Below are positions 7,296-15,769 of a DNA stretch of 48,442 bases, one piece after another. Numbering within the stretch: position 1 is the stretch's first letter; each line of letters opens with the position of its first letter. The notes under the pieces are model-generated. The model was not told the origin of the DNA, made no database searches, and saw only the letters and a program-made list of their open reading frames with translations. The stretch lies in assembly GCA_020723345.1 (NCBI GenBank), contig DYJA01000050.1:1-48442 (forward strand), written 5' to 3'. Source of the stretch: Candidatus Aquidulcis sp. (lineage in GTDB: Bacteria; Chloroflexota; Anaerolineae; UBA4142). The position numbers and the translations under genes were made by a program.

Positions 7296-8870
7296 ATGTC
7301 AAAGAAGATCACCGCGCTGATTGCGCTCTTAGTTTTGATCCTATCTGCGTGCGCGACGCCCACACCAACTCCACTCACGCCGACAGTTGCCGGACCGCTC
7401 ACGGTCACGCTTTTGCATACCAACGACATGCACGGCTACCTCGAAGGCGAAAAGATGAAAGGGGGCGACGGCACTCCGTTCGAATTTGGCGGCGTTCCCA
7501 ATGCGCTGGGGACGATTGTGCGGCTCAAGCAAGAAGCGCCGGGACCGGTGATGGTTTTCGACGTTGGCGATTTGTGGGTCGGCACGTTTGCGTCTAATCG
7601 CGATCAGGGCAAGACGACCATCGCGGCGATGAATCTGATCGGCTACGACGCGCTCGCGCTCGGCAATCACGATTTCGATCAGGGGGTCGAAGTCGTCAAG
7701 GCGCGCGCCGCCGAAGCCAAGTTCCCGATCCTGATCGCGAACATTGTCGAAGCCGCGAGCGGCAAAGTGCCGGCGTGGGCAAAAGCGTACATCGTCAAAG
7801 AAGTGGGCGGCATTCGTTTCGGGATTATCGGATTGGGTTACACCGGCACGCCCGCGATCAGCAGCAAAGTCAAAGAACTCCAAGTGTTCAAGTTCGTGGA
7901 CGAAATGGAGGCGGTGAAACAAATCCTGCCCGAAGTCAAGAGTAAATCGGACGTGATCGTCATCGTGTCGCACGCCGGGTACGATCGCGATCAACTGATC
8001 GCCAGCGCGGTTTCGGGGATCGACGTGATCGTCGGCGGTCACTCGCACACCGAACTGCGCCAGCCCAAAGTTGTCGGTACCACCGTCATCGTGCAAGCCG
8101 GTTCCAAAGCGCAACACGTCGGTCGGCTCGAATTGAAAATCGATCCGGCGACGAAAAAAATCGTGGACTACACCAAGAATAACGAACTCGTCTCCGCCGT
8201 CAGCAACAAAGCCGCCACTCCGAAAGAGGTCACCGAGATGTTCGCCAAAGTGATCGCGGATGGGCGCGCGGCGACGACCAAGGTTATCGGCGAGACGCTG
8301 ATCGATCTGACGCGCGCGTACACGTCGGACGGACGCAGCACGGGCGAATATCCTTCCGGCAATCTGGTTGTGGACGCGATGCTGTGGGCGAATCAAGCCG
8401 GAGACAAGCCCGCCGACTTGGCGATTCACAACAACGCCGGCATTCGCGCCGACATTCCAAAGGGTCCGATCACGTACGGCAAATTGTACGAAATGCTGCC
8501 GTTCGATAACGTGCTGACGGCGATGGATCTCAGCGGCGCGAACATCAAAGCGATTCTGGAAATCGCGGCGTCTTGTCCGCGCGTCAACACCCTGGTTGCG
8601 GGAATGTCGTTCACGTACGATTGCAGCAAGCCGAGCGGTCAACGCATCTCGAAAATATTGATTCAGGGCAAACCGATGGAACCGGACAAGGTGTACCGCG
8701 TGCAGACGATTGATTACCTCTCCACCGGCGGCGACGGACAGGCGCCGTTCAAAGAAGGCAAGCATTTGATCTACGGCGAGCCGGTGATTGACGTGGTTGC
8801 CGCCTACGTGACGAAAAATTCGCCGGTCAATCCGAAGGTGGAGGGACGCATCGTCGAAGCAGGAAAATGA
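7296..8870 (+). CDS. 5'-nucleotidase / UDP-sugar hydrolase family lipoprotein
   Basis: 524 residues. The signal peptide ends in the lipobox LSAC with Cys19 as lipid anchor, followed by a Thr/Pro linker, so the enzyme is displayed outside the cytoplasmic membrane. The metallophosphatase domain has HTNDMHG (41-47), GNHDFDQG and GGHSHTEL; the C-terminal domain has NAGIRADIPKG and STGGDGQAPF, the nucleotide-binding part of the UshA/YfkN family. It probably releases phosphate and nucleosides from extracellular nucleotides. Start ATG 7296 has GGAGGAG just upstream; a GTG at 7284 would lie before that site. The next gene starts 4 nt after its stop. Confidence 0.93.
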   Translation: MSKKITALIALLVLILSACATPTPTPLTPTVAGPLTVTLLHTNDMHGYLEGEKMKGGDGTPFEFGGVPNALGTIVRLKQEAPGPVMVFDVGDLWVGTFASNRDQGKTTIAAMNLIGYDALALGNHDFDQGVEVVKARAAEAKFPILIANIVEAASGKVPAWAKAYIVKEVGGIRFGIIGLGYTGTPAISSKVKELQVFKFVDEMEAVKQILPEVKSKSDVIVIVSHAGYDRDQLIASAVSGIDVIVGGHSHTELRQPKVVGTTVIVQAGSKAQHVGRLELKIDPATKKIVDYTKNNELVSAVSNKAATPKEVTEMFAKVIADGRAATTKVIGETLIDLTRAYTSDGRSTGEYPSGNLVVDAMLWANQAGDKPADLAIHNNAGIRADIPKGPITYGKLYEMLPFDNVLTAMDLSGANIKAILEIAASCPRVNTLVAGMSFTYDCSKPSGQRISKILIQGKPMEPDKVYRVQTIDYLSTGGDGQAPFKEGKHLIYGEPVIDVVAAYVTKNSPVNPKVEGRIVEAGK

Positions 8871-8873
8871 AAC

Positions 8874-9116
8874 GTGAAAAACGAAAAGATCACGGTGTAC
8901 GTGAATGACAAGCCGAAAGAGTTGTTTTTGGGATTGCGCGTGAAAAACGCCATCGGCGCGCGCGCGACCCGGCGCGTCAAAACACATCACGCGATTGTCC
9001 GCGACGCCGACGGCAACGTCGTGGATGTTGACGGCGCGCTGTTCGACGGTGAGCGGCTGTACCTCGCGCCGATGGATCCACGAACATTCGCGGAGCAAGC
9101 GCAAAAACGCGCGTAA
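8874..9116 (+). CDS. Small conserved-looking protein downstream of the 5'-nucleotidase
   Basis: 80 residues, ITVYVNDKPKELFLGLRV at the N-terminus and VVDVDGALFDGERLYLAP later. The alternation of short strands and the length recall a beta-grasp or SLBB-like fold, but the family is not recognised. GTG 8874 is the only plausible start (AGGA about 9 nt before it). It starts 4 nt after the 5'-nucleotidase stop, which implies co-translation and a linked role. No signal peptide, so probably cytosolic. Confidence 0.75.
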   Translation: MKNEKITVYVNDKPKELFLGLRVKNAIGARATRRVKTHHAIVRDADGNVVDVDGALFDGERLYLAPMDPRTFAEQAQKRA

Positions 9117-9118
9117 TC

Positions 9119-9151
9119 AGAAACCCATTTTCCCGGAGAAAATGGGTTTCT
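9119..9151. repeat. Palindrome, AGAAACCCATTTT family
   Basis: Perfect 13-bp stem AGAAACCCATTTT (9119-9131) / AAAATGGGTTTCT (9139-9151), 7-nt loop, no T tract on either side. A second copy is at 14403-14442 and a decayed one near 7157-7195. It could still slow transcription between the two genes. Confidence 0.9.
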
Positions 9152-9166
9152 AGCGAGGCGCATGCG

Positions 9167-9727
9167 ATGAAGCGATCTCCAAGTGTGATTCTGTTTCTCG
9201 CAATCGGTTTGGGGTTGGGATGTCAGATCACCAACCTCGTGACCGCGCGGTCGCCCACCGCCACTCCCACACCCACCGCGCGTCCGCGCGCGACGGCGAC
9301 GGAGTTGATCGCGCAAGTGATCGCGTCGCCCACCGAACCTCCGACTCCGCCGCCGACCGAGCCACCGCAGCCAGTCACCGCGACAATCACGGAAGATAAT
9401 TTGCGCGTCCGCGCTGCGCCGAACACCGGCGCGGCGATCCTGGATCGCTTGAGCAAAGGCGCAACCGTCCAAGTCGTCGGACGAACCGCGGCGAATGATT
9501 GGCTGCAAATTTTGCGCGCGCAAAACCCCGACACGCCCGGCTGGATTTCCGCGCCGTTCGCGCAAGTGAACGGCGCGCTCGACGCGGTGCCGGTTGTGGA
9601 ACCCGGACAATCGGGCGCGCGTCCCACCGCGCCGCCAGTTCAACCACCGGTGCAGCCGCCGGTGCAGCCGTACCCTCCACCGCAGCCGGTTCCTCCGCCG
9701 CCTCCAACTTCGCGACCGTATCCGTAA
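9167..9727 (+). CDS. SH3b-domain lipoprotein with proline-rich tail
   Basis: 186 residues. A short signal peptide ends at LGLGC (Cys19, lipobox-like), then a Thr/Pro-rich spacer. A bacterial SH3 domain follows at about 70-120 (ITEDNLRVRAAPNTGAAILD ... GATVQVVGRTAANDWLQI), the type that binds peptides or cell-wall material. The last 50 residues are repeated PPVQP units. Probably exposed on the outside of the membrane. ATG 9167 has GAGG about 8 nt upstream. It lies between the 5'-nucleotidase pair and a large membrane protein on the same strand. Confidence 0.85.
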   Translation: MKRSPSVILFLAIGLGLGCQITNLVTARSPTATPTPTARPRATATELIAQVIASPTEPPTPPPTEPPQPVTATITEDNLRVRAAPNTGAAILDRLSKGATVQVVGRTAANDWLQILRAQNPDTPGWISAPFAQVNGALDAVPVVEPGQSGARPTAPPVQPPVQPPVQPYPPPQPVPPPPPTSRPYP

Positions 9728-9739
9728 TCGCATTGATCC

Positions 9740-12073
9740 ATGCGCGCACTCAACCTCTTGTGGCTCATTTGCGGAATCGCGTTGATCATCCTGCTCGCGT
9801 TCACCGGCAGCGGCGATGTCGTCGATCCATCGAACATTCGGGACGATGCCGCGCATCCGGCGGGCAATTTGATCGGCGCGACGACGCTTGGGCAAACCTT
9901 CGTCGCGCGCGCGCCGCGCCTGAGCGCGATCCAAGTGCGTTGGATCGTTTCGGACGATTTTTCGTTTGCGCCGAACAGCCGCGTGACGCTGCATCTCCGG
10001 CAGCGCGTTGACGATTCCGCCGATCTTGCCGCCGCCTCGGTTCCGCTCACCGAAATTCGCCACAACCAATTTTCGACGTTTCGATTTTCCCCGCTTGCCG
10101 ATTCGCAGGACAAGGCGTACTATTTTTTTCTCGACGCGTCGCAAGCCGAAATCACACGCGGCTGGCTAAGCATCTGGGCAAGCGACGACGACGCGCTGCC
10201 GGACGGGCAAATGTATTTTGCCGGGAACGCGACGAACTACGACCTTGCCTTTCGCGCGTTTTCGTCTCCCGATTTTTTCTGCGCGCTCGCCGCATTCGGC
10301 AAAGCCCTTGCGCGCGAATCATCCGGAATCCCGATTGCACTTTTGCTTTTTCTTGTCCCAGGTTTCGCGCTTGCTCTGTCATTTCGAGCCCTTCGACTCC
10401 GCTCAGGGTCAACTCCGCGAGAAATCTCGGCAGAGACATTCGCGCAGAGCGGCGGCTTGAGTTTTGCAGCATTATCCGCCGCGTCACTCGTGTTGTTGTG
10501 GCTGCGACTGCCGGTGATTTGGATGATTGGCGTGATCGCGCTGCTCGCCGGCGCGGCTCTGGCGATTGGAAATCGCGGCGACAAAAGCGCCAAGCCGACC
10601 TGCGTCGGCTGGAACTCCCGCGAGGCGTTGCTGCTCGGCGTACTTGCGGCACTCTCGATCATCATCGGCTTTATCCAATTCGCAGAATTGCCCGCGCCGC
10701 TGTGGGTCGATTCGTACGTACACGCGGCGTATATCAAAGAGTTCTTGGAGCAAGGTCGCCTGCCGCTCGCCCAGATTTATCACTTTGGTTATCACAGCAT
10801 CGTCGCGCTGCTGATCCAACTTTCGGGCGTGTCCATTCCGCAGGCGATGATCCTCGTCGGGCAATTGATCGTCATGCAGATCGGTTTGTCCTTTTTCGCG
10901 TTCGGCAAACGATTGACCGGCAGCGCGGTCGTCGGTCTCGCTAGCGCGATCTGCGTCTGGTTTCTCACGCCGACGCCGCTGTACTTTATCACATGGGGAC
11001 GTTATCCTTTGCTGCTCGGCGCGGTAATCTTGCCGATTGCGCTCGTCGCCGCGCTGGATTGGCTCGAGCCGCCGCGTTTCGATGCGCGCGCGTACTTACT
11101 TGCAGTCGTTACGCTCGCCGGATTGGCGTTCGCGCACATTCGACTGCTCGCGTTCTACGTCGTCTTCGTCGCGATCTATCTTGCGTGGCACAATTGGCGC
11201 GCGTGTCGACCCGGCGCGTCGATTGGACGCGTCGCGCTGCTGGCGCTCGCTGGCGCGCTGATCGGCATCGCTTGGCTTGGCGCGCTGGCGAGCCAGCACG
11301 ACGTCACGCAGGAAATCGGCGCGCGCGTCGCGATGGTGTCGGCAATCGATTTACCGACCGCGCTCGCGGTGCTGCAATCGCATTACGGCGGCATCGTCGG
11401 CGCGATTGCGTTGATCGGCGGCATCGTCGCGTTCGCGCGCCGGACGCGCGGCGCGCGGATCGTCGGCGCGTGGTTCAGCGCGCTGCTGGCGATTGCCGCG
11501 CTGCAACCCTACATCGTCAATGCCGAAATTCTGCTTCCGCCGTTCGTCGTCTTGATGGGATTTTTCCCCGCCGCGTTGCTGATTGGGGAATTGGCGCAGA
11601 TTTTGTTTTCGAAAATGAAGCCGGTCGGTTTGTTGGTTGGGTTGGTAGTGAGTTTGCTCGGCGCACGCGAAATGCTCGCCATCGTCAACCCGACGACGAT
11701 CTTGTTCACGCGCGCGGACGCGCGCGCGATCGCGTGGATTCAGACACACACGCCCGGCGACGCGCGGTTTCTCGTCAATTCGTTCGCGTGGTATCCCACG
11801 ATCTTCGTTCCCTCCGACGGCGGCGGTTGGATTCCGTACACGGCAAACCGCGCGATTGTTTTTGCGGACAATACGCTCGCGCCGGACGCGCGCGCGCGTT
11901 GGATCGACGCGCAAAAGATCACGTACATTTACCTGGGACGCCGCGCCGGAGTTTTGCGCGCGCGCGATTTTGCGGACGCGCCGGAGCGGTACGCGTTGGT
12001 GTACGCGGAGGAGGGTGTGAGGATTTTTTCGGTGGTATCGGTGTCAACGAATGTCAAACGAATAAACGAATGA
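9740..12073 (+). CDS. Large polytopic membrane protein, possibly a GT-C type glycosyltransferase
   Basis: 777 residues: one N-terminal membrane segment, an extracytoplasmic beta-rich domain (about 30-160), then some 12-14 hydrophobic segments and a soluble C-terminal part (about 640-777). WVDSYVHAAY after a membrane segment and WGRYPLLLG recall the acidic loop of GT-C polyprenyl-phosphate sugar transferases, but this is weak. Two palindromic repeats are part of the coding frame: residues about 214-232 and the last ten residues (VSTNVKRINE), where the repeat also provides the stop. It starts 12 nt after the SH3b lipoprotein. Confidence 0.8.
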   Translation: MRALNLLWLICGIALIILLAFTGSGDVVDPSNIRDDAAHPAGNLIGATTLGQTFVARAPRLSAIQVRWIVSDDFSFAPNSRVTLHLRQRVDDSADLAAASVPLTEIRHNQFSTFRFSPLADSQDKAYYFFLDASQAEITRGWLSIWASDDDALPDGQMYFAGNATNYDLAFRAFSSPDFFCALAAFGKALARESSGIPIALLLFLVPGFALALSFRALRLRSGSTPREISAETFAQSGGLSFAALSAASLVLLWLRLPVIWMIGVIALLAGAALAIGNRGDKSAKPTCVGWNSREALLLGVLAALSIIIGFIQFAELPAPLWVDSYVHAAYIKEFLEQGRLPLAQIYHFGYHSIVALLIQLSGVSIPQAMILVGQLIVMQIGLSFFAFGKRLTGSAVVGLASAICVWFLTPTPLYFITWGRYPLLLGAVILPIALVAALDWLEPPRFDARAYLLAVVTLAGLAFAHIRLLAFYVVFVAIYLAWHNWRACRPGASIGRVALLALAGALIGIAWLGALASQHDVTQEIGARVAMVSAIDLPTALAVLQSHYGGIVGAIALIGGIVAFARRTRGARIVGAWFSALLAIAALQPYIVNAEILLPPFVVLMGFFPAALLIGELAQILFSKMKPVGLLVGLVVSLLGAREMLAIVNPTTILFTRADARAIAWIQTHTPGDARFLVNSFAWYPTIFVPSDGGGWIPYTANRAIVFADNTLAPDARARWIDAQKITYIYLGRRAGVLRARDFADAPERYALVYAEEGVRIFSVVSVSTNVKRINE
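10379..10434. repeat. In-frame palindromic element in the membrane protein gene
   Basis: ATTTCGAG...CTTCGACTCCGCTCAGGG...CGCGAGAAAT. The same CTTCGACTCCGCTCAG word occurs, inverted, in the element inside rsmG. It encodes about 19 polar residues (LRLRSGSTPREIS) in the middle of hydrophobic sequence. Confidence 0.8.
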
Positions 12074-12129
12074 CGATGCACCCGCGCGCGCCATTCGTTT
12101 ATTCGTTTCGCGAAGCGATTCGTTGACAC
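12041..12129. repeat. Palindrome, CGTTTATTCGTT family, at the membrane protein stop
   Basis: Outer stem GTGTCAACGAAT (12041-12052) / ATTCGTTGACAC (12118-12129) and inner perfect 17-bp stem AAACGAATAAACGAATG (12056-12072) / 12092-12108. The TGA stop of the membrane protein (12071-12073) is in the inner arm. Second copy at 39112-39187. Confidence 0.92.
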
Positions 12130-12139
12130 GTTGACACGG

Positions 12140-12168
12140 TTGCGCCCGCGCCGCGTTTGTGCTAGAAT
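12140..12168 (+). promoter_or_regulatory. Promoter of the Vps62-like gene
   Basis: TTGCGC (12140-12145), 17-nt spacer, TAGAAT (12163-12168) with TG one base before the -10. The start codon is 70 nt downstream. Confidence 0.6.
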
Positions 12169-12237
12169 ATTGGCGCAACGAACGGAACGTGATGCCACAC
12201 AATCTTTCGCGCTCTTTCGCGTAAACTTAGGAGAGCG

Positions 12238-13299
12238 ATGCCACCTCTCACCTGGGAACAACGCCTTGATCTCGCGCGCCGCTTTTCCCCGCGCCTCGTT
12301 CTGTTTCCCGAAGATCAATCGTGCGCGCGTCCCGGCAAAATCACGGAAACGATCGGCGACTATCACCCGCGCGGCGTCGAACTGTTGTTGACGCGCGGCG
12401 TCATTTCGACCGGCGCGTTCAAGCCGCGCCAACCCGCGACGCTCGACGCGCTTGCCGCGTGTACGCGCGATGACGACGAGTTGATCCTGCTCGGCAAGCC
12501 GCTTCCCAATCCCGATTACGCGTGGCAAGCGTACTTTGATCTGCTCGACCGCGCGCGCTTTCCGCTGACGACGTACGCGCGCGTCCAAACGCGCGGCGAA
12601 GCGAACGCGGCATCGCGCGACGCAAACGCAATCGGCAAAGCCGCGCCGCTGTTTCCCGACGAAGTCGGTCGCCCGTTTTTCAAATCAGAACGCGCGGCGG
12701 ACGACGACATTTCGATTCAATATTGGTTTTGCTATTTCTACGACGATTGGGCGAATCAGCACGAAGGCGATTGGGAAGGCATCTGCGTTTTCGCGCGACG
12801 CGACGGCGCGGACTATGCGCCGGTCGGCGCGAGTTATTACGCACACGAGACCGGCAAGCGTCGGCACTGGGCGGAAGTGGAAAAAGCGGAGGGCGATCAT
12901 CCGCGCGTTTTCGTCGCCGCCGGATCGCACGCGTCGTACTTTCAGTTTGTCCCAGGCGGATACGTGACGACGATTCCCGGCTTGATCATTCCGATCCTGG
13001 GTCTGCGCCTCAAAGTGGATGTCGCCACGACGCGCGTCGATCGCGTGCCGGCTGCGCGCGAATGTCCACCACTTGCGCCGCGCGTCGAACTCTTGCCGGA
13101 TCCGGTCGCGCCGGACGATCCAAATGATCCGGCGGGGCAGCATCGCAAGTGGCTCGCGTTTCCCGGCACGTGGGGCGTGCGCTTGCTTGGCGGACTCATC
13201 TACGGCGGTCCGTTGGGTCCGAGTCACAAAGGATTGAAATGGCACAATCCGTTTGCGTGGATGGAACGCTATTGCACGCCGGATTATTTGGTATATTAA
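12238..13299 (+). CDS. Vps62-like protein
   Basis: 353 residues. The central part (about 155-245) with IQYWFCYFYDDWANQHEGDW, then VFVAAGSHASYF, matches the conserved core of Vps62/DUF946 proteins, which have an unclear biochemical role in bacteria. No signal peptide is evident; one weakly hydrophobic stretch (IPGLIIPILGL) lies near 245-255. ATG 12238 has AGGAG 4 nt upstream and its own promoter. It stands alone between two palindromic repeats. Confidence 0.8.
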   Translation: MPPLTWEQRLDLARRFSPRLVLFPEDQSCARPGKITETIGDYHPRGVELLLTRGVISTGAFKPRQPATLDALAACTRDDDELILLGKPLPNPDYAWQAYFDLLDRARFPLTTYARVQTRGEANAASRDANAIGKAAPLFPDEVGRPFFKSERAADDDISIQYWFCYFYDDWANQHEGDWEGICVFARRDGADYAPVGASYYAHETGKRRHWAEVEKAEGDHPRVFVAAGSHASYFQFVPGGYVTTIPGLIIPILGLRLKVDVATTRVDRVPAARECPPLAPRVELLPDPVAPDDPNDPAGQHRKWLAFPGTWGVRLLGGLIYGGPLGPSHKGLKWHNPFAWMERYCTPDYLVY

Positions 13300-13317
13300 C
13301 GCGGCGCCGTTGGCTAG

Positions 13318-13376
13318 CCACAGAACTACACGGAAGCACGCAGAAATTTTCTGTGAAGTTCTGTGTGTTTCTGTGG
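13318..13376. repeat. Palindrome of CACAGAA words
   Basis: CCACAGAA (13318-13325) pairs with TTCTGTGG (13369-13376); inside it CAGAAATTTTCTG is itself a palindrome. It sits between the convergent Vps62-like and DUF2892 genes. Confidence 0.85.
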
Positions 13377-13391
13377 CGAAACTGAATGTCT

Positions 13392-13589
13392 CTACTTTGC
13401 TTTCTTCAACCCCAGTGGACGCAAGAACAAATCGGCGGGACACCAATCGGTGAACGCGCTCTGCAAAATCATTCCGCCCATCATCGCGACGAGCGCAAGC
13501 CCGGCAGTGAGATCGATCCAATAGCCAATCGCCGCGAAGCTCAAAAGCAAAACTCCCCGGACGATGTTTCTTCCATTTTCGAGAGCCAT
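13392..13589 (-). CDS. DUF2892 (YgaP-type) small membrane protein
   Basis: 65 residues, MALENGRNIVRGVLLLSFAA, two hydrophobic segments and the C-terminal LQSAFTDWCPADLFLRPLG, the signature of the DUF2892 family (the membrane part of YgaP-like proteins). The function is unknown; the family often accompanies rhodaneses and metal-resistance genes. ATG 13589 has GGAG about 8 nt upstream. Last gene of the minus-strand group that begins with arsR. Confidence 0.85.
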   Translation of the reverse strand: MALENGRNIVRGVLLLSFAAIGYWIDLTAGLALVAMMGGMILQSAFTDWCPADLFLRPLGLKKAK

Positions 13590-13618
13590 CGAAAAACTCC
13601 TTTCAGGAATAAAGAGAG

Positions 13619-13649
13619 CGAGGCAAAGTGTCCGATGCGCTTTGCCTCG
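13619..13649 (-). terminator. Hairpin between two small membrane protein genes
   Basis: CGAGGCAAAG (13619-13628) pairs with CTTTGCCTCG (13640-13649), 10 bp, 11-nt loop. No clear T tract, so it is a processing or partial termination signal rather than a certain terminator. Confidence 0.5.
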
Positions 13650-13658
13650 ACCTACGCG

Positions 13659-14015
13659 TTACGCATTTCCAAGATTTGACTTGCGAACGCGCACCAGCAC
13701 GCCTGCCAGGAAAATCATCCCCAGCACGATCAGCAAGATCGCAAAAACCGGCAGTTTGAACGGCAAATGCAACATCACCGGCGCGAGATCGAGTCCGCCC
13801 CACACGAGCGCGAGAATGCCGAGCGTGATCGAAAAACCATTGAGGGACATTCCGTTCAGCGCGCGCGCCGCGTTCGCGCCGAGAAAAACCAGCCCGAAGC
13901 CGATCGCGTCCACGCCGTTGGGGAATCGCACCAACTCGGTGACGCCCCACCAGAGAAAGATCGCGCCCCATGCCGCCGTTTCGAAAATGCGATTCAATTT
14001 TTGTGTGTCGTTCAT
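13659..14015 (-). CDS. Hypothetical small membrane protein, four segments
   Basis: 118 residues with about four hydrophobic segments (AAWGAIFLWWGVTEL, AIGFGLVFLGANAA, ITLGILALVWGGLDLA, VFAILLIVLGMIFLAGVLV). ATG 14015 has GGAGG 7 nt upstream; the frame extends upstream only into other sequence. Not recognised. It sits between the AhpD-like and DUF2892 genes on the same strand. Confidence 0.75.
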   Translation of the reverse strand: MNDTQKLNRIFETAAWGAIFLWWGVTELVRFPNGVDAIGFGLVFLGANAARALNGMSLNGFSITLGILALVWGGLDLAPVMLHLPFKLPVFAILLIVLGMIFLAGVLVRVRKSNLGNA

Positions 14016-14035
14016 TTTGTTGCCTCCAAATAGTT

Positions 14036-14080
14036 GGACAAATCTCGTGGTGAGCGAAGCGAATCCATGGAAATTTGTCC
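14036..14080. repeat. Palindrome GGACAAAT/ATTTGTCC at the end of the AhpD-like gene
   Basis: GGACAAAT (14036-14043) pairs with ATTTGTCC (14073-14080). The interior has GAGCGAAGCG, a word shared with other repeats here. The stop codon TAG of the AhpD-like gene (14080-14082) overlaps the end of the arm. Confidence 0.75.
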
Positions 14081-14337
14081 TACGTGCATCCGCACCCACC
14101 AGTGTTTTCGCTCGCCGTCGCAGGAACGGAACCATTCAGCGTCGCGATGAACTTGTCCATCTTCGATGCCGCGCCTTTCCGCACCATTCTCCCCGTTTCG
14201 ATTGCTTCGGCGATCTCCTGTGGATCCGCGCCGGTTTCCCGCGCCATTGCCGTCGTCGACTGCAAACACGGCTGACAGTTGGCGGAGATTGCCGCGCCGA
14301 CCGCGATCAATGCCCGTGTTCGATCATCCAGTTTCAT
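14080..14337 (-). CDS. Carboxymuconolactone decarboxylase / AhpD-like protein
   Basis: 85 residues. ANCQPCLQSTTAMARETGAD holds the CxxC redox pair and downstream His/Thr region of the CMD/AhpD family, and GADPQEIAEAIETGRMVRKG fits its second helix. Likely a small alkylhydroperoxidase-like or thiol-disulfide protein. The C-terminus GGCGCT adds two more cysteines, which could bind metal. ATG 14337 has GGAG about 10 nt upstream. It lies downstream of the hgcAB-arsM-sigma genes on the same strand. Confidence 0.85.
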   Translation of the reverse strand: MKLDDRTRALIAVGAAISANCQPCLQSTTAMARETGADPQEIAEAIETGRMVRKGAASKMDKFIATLNGSVPATASENTGGCGCT

Positions 14338-14402
14338 AATCAAATGTCTCCTTTCCGATCTTATAGACGAGAATCAATCAGAAAAGGATACACCTTCAAA
14401 CC

Positions 14403-14442
14403 AGAAACCCGTTTTCCGCCAAAGGCGAGAAAACGGGTTTCT
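14403..14442. repeat. Palindrome, AGAAACCCGTTTTC family
   Basis: Perfect 14-bp stem AGAAACCCGTTTTC (14403-14416) / GAAAACGGGTTTCT (14429-14442). It follows the ECF sigma factor stop and may serve as a transcript end. Same family as 9119-9151. Confidence 0.9.
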
Positions 14443-14449
14443 AAAACTC

Positions 14450-14989
14450 TCACAGCCAATCCTCCGCTTTGCAATGACTCTTCAATTTTTCCAACAGCAT
14501 CGCGCGTCCCCGGTGCAATCGGATCTTGACCGTCTCCAAACTCACGCCGAGAATCGCGGCGATCTCGCCGTTGGTCAACTCTCCCAACTCGCTGAGCGCG
14601 ACGACCGTGCGATAATTCGCCGGAAGTTTATCGACGAAATTCCGAAAGCACGCGTATCGTTCCTTTCGCATGGTGCGTTGTTCGAGCGAGAGTGGCTCGC
14701 TGATAGCCCGAAGACCATGCCACTCGTCGTTCAACGAGCAACTCTGCGCGTCTTGGCGAAACGCGGGCGCGCGCATTTTATCGATCGCGGCGTTCGTGGC
14801 GATGCGATAAATCCACGTCGAGAGTTGCGCGTCGCCTCTGAAATTCGGCAACCCCTGACTGACTTTGACGAAAACTTCCTGGGTCAGATCTTCCGCTTCG
14901 CCTGCGCCGACCAGACGCGTCAGATAACGCTGCACCTTTGGTCGAAACGTTTCGTGGATCGTCTCGAACGCAAATGGATTGCCGTTCAT
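14450..14989 (-). CDS. ECF-type RNA polymerase sigma factor
   Basis: 179 residues. Region 2 has AEDLTQEVFVKVSQGLPNFR and LSTWIYRIATNAAIDKMR; region 4 has LPANYRTVVALSELGELTNG followed by AAILGVSLETVKIRLHRGR. This is the sigma70 ECF layout with no extra domain and no adjacent anti-sigma gene. It starts 9 nt after the arsM stop, so it is likely in the same transcript as hgcAB-arsM; a role in metal stress is inference from position only. Confidence 0.95.
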   Translation of the reverse strand: MNGNPFAFETIHETFRPKVQRYLTRLVGAGEAEDLTQEVFVKVSQGLPNFRGDAQLSTWIYRIATNAAIDKMRAPAFRQDAQSCSLNDEWHGLRAISEPLSLEQRTMRKERYACFRNFVDKLPANYRTVVALSELGELTNGEIAAILGVSLETVKIRLHRGRAMLLEKLKSHCKAEDWL

Positions 14990-14998
14990 AGATTACGC

Positions 14999-15754
14999 TC
15001 ACGGCTTGCGCGCGACGAATTTCGCGCTGTACACCGGCTCCAGCGGGTTTTCGCCGCCCGCAACTTTATCGACGCCGACAAAACCGGCGGCGCGCATTTT
15101 TTCGATGTACTCTTTCTCGGTGATCGCGCCACTGACGCACGCCGCCCACGATGCTATATTCGCGCGCATGATCTCCGGCATCGGTAGGCGCGTCACCATG
15201 TCCGAGATCGCGACGCGTCCACCCGGCTTGAGCACGCGAAACGCTTCGCGAAAAACGCGATCCTTGTCCGGCGCGAGATTCACCACACAATTCGAAATGA
15301 TCACGTCGACTGAATTATCATCGACCGGCAAATTTTCCAATTCGCCGTGCCGAAATTCGACGTTCGTCGCGCCGACCTTTTGCGCGTTCGCGCGCGCGAG
15401 CGTCAGCATGTCCGTCGTCATGTCCACGCCGATCACGCGTCCGCGCGCGCCGACGCGTTTCGATGCGTACAGACAATCGAGTCCGCCGCCACTGCCGAGA
15501 TCGAGCACGGTTTCGCCCGGCTGCACCTGCGCGATTTCGAGCGGCGTGCCGCAGCCCAGCGACGTGTTGACGATGTCGTCCGGCAGCGCGTCTTTCGTCG
15601 TGAGCAAATCCGCCGGAATCACATCCGACGGCGCGCAGCAACTTGTCTCCGCACTGCTCGGCGCGCAACAACTACTCGGCTTGCCCGCGAGTTTCTGCCG
15701 CGCGATGTCCGCGTATCGCTCGCGCACTTGCTCCTTGATTTGAGTATCGTCCAT
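14999..15754 (-). CDS. arsM: Arsenite S-adenosylmethyltransferase
   Basis: 251 residues. Methylates As(III) with SAM in the cytosol. The N-terminus has two CCAPS motifs (C29-C30, C39-C40); the SAM site is VLDLGSGGGLDCL; Cys68 (LGCG), the NCVVN cysteine and the ACVSG cysteine are the arsenic-binding set of the family. ATG 15754 has GGAGG 6 nt upstream. It follows hgcB after 76 nt that hold a palindromic repeat, and precedes the ECF sigma gene. Mercury and arsenic methylation thus appear linked here. Confidence 0.96.
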   Translation of the reverse strand: MDDTQIKEQVRERYADIARQKLAGKPSSCCAPSSAETSCCAPSDVIPADLLTTKDALPDDIVNTSLGCGTPLEIAQVQPGETVLDLGSGGGLDCLYASKRVGARGRVIGVDMTTDMLTLARANAQKVGATNVEFRHGELENLPVDDNSVDVIISNCVVNLAPDKDRVFREAFRVLKPGGRVAISDMVTRLPMPEIMRANIASWAACVSGAITEKEYIEKMRAAGFVGVDKVAGGENPLEPVYSAKFVARKP

Positions 15755-15769
15755 TACAAACCTCCAAAG

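Noticed and set aside
7341-9104. Minus-strand open frame of 587 codons
   Set aside because: Antisense to the 5'-nucleotidase, His/Arg/Asp-rich shadow.
9119-9151. Intrinsic terminator
   Set aside because: The stem is perfect but has no T tract on either strand, and the same element occurs elsewhere as a repeat.
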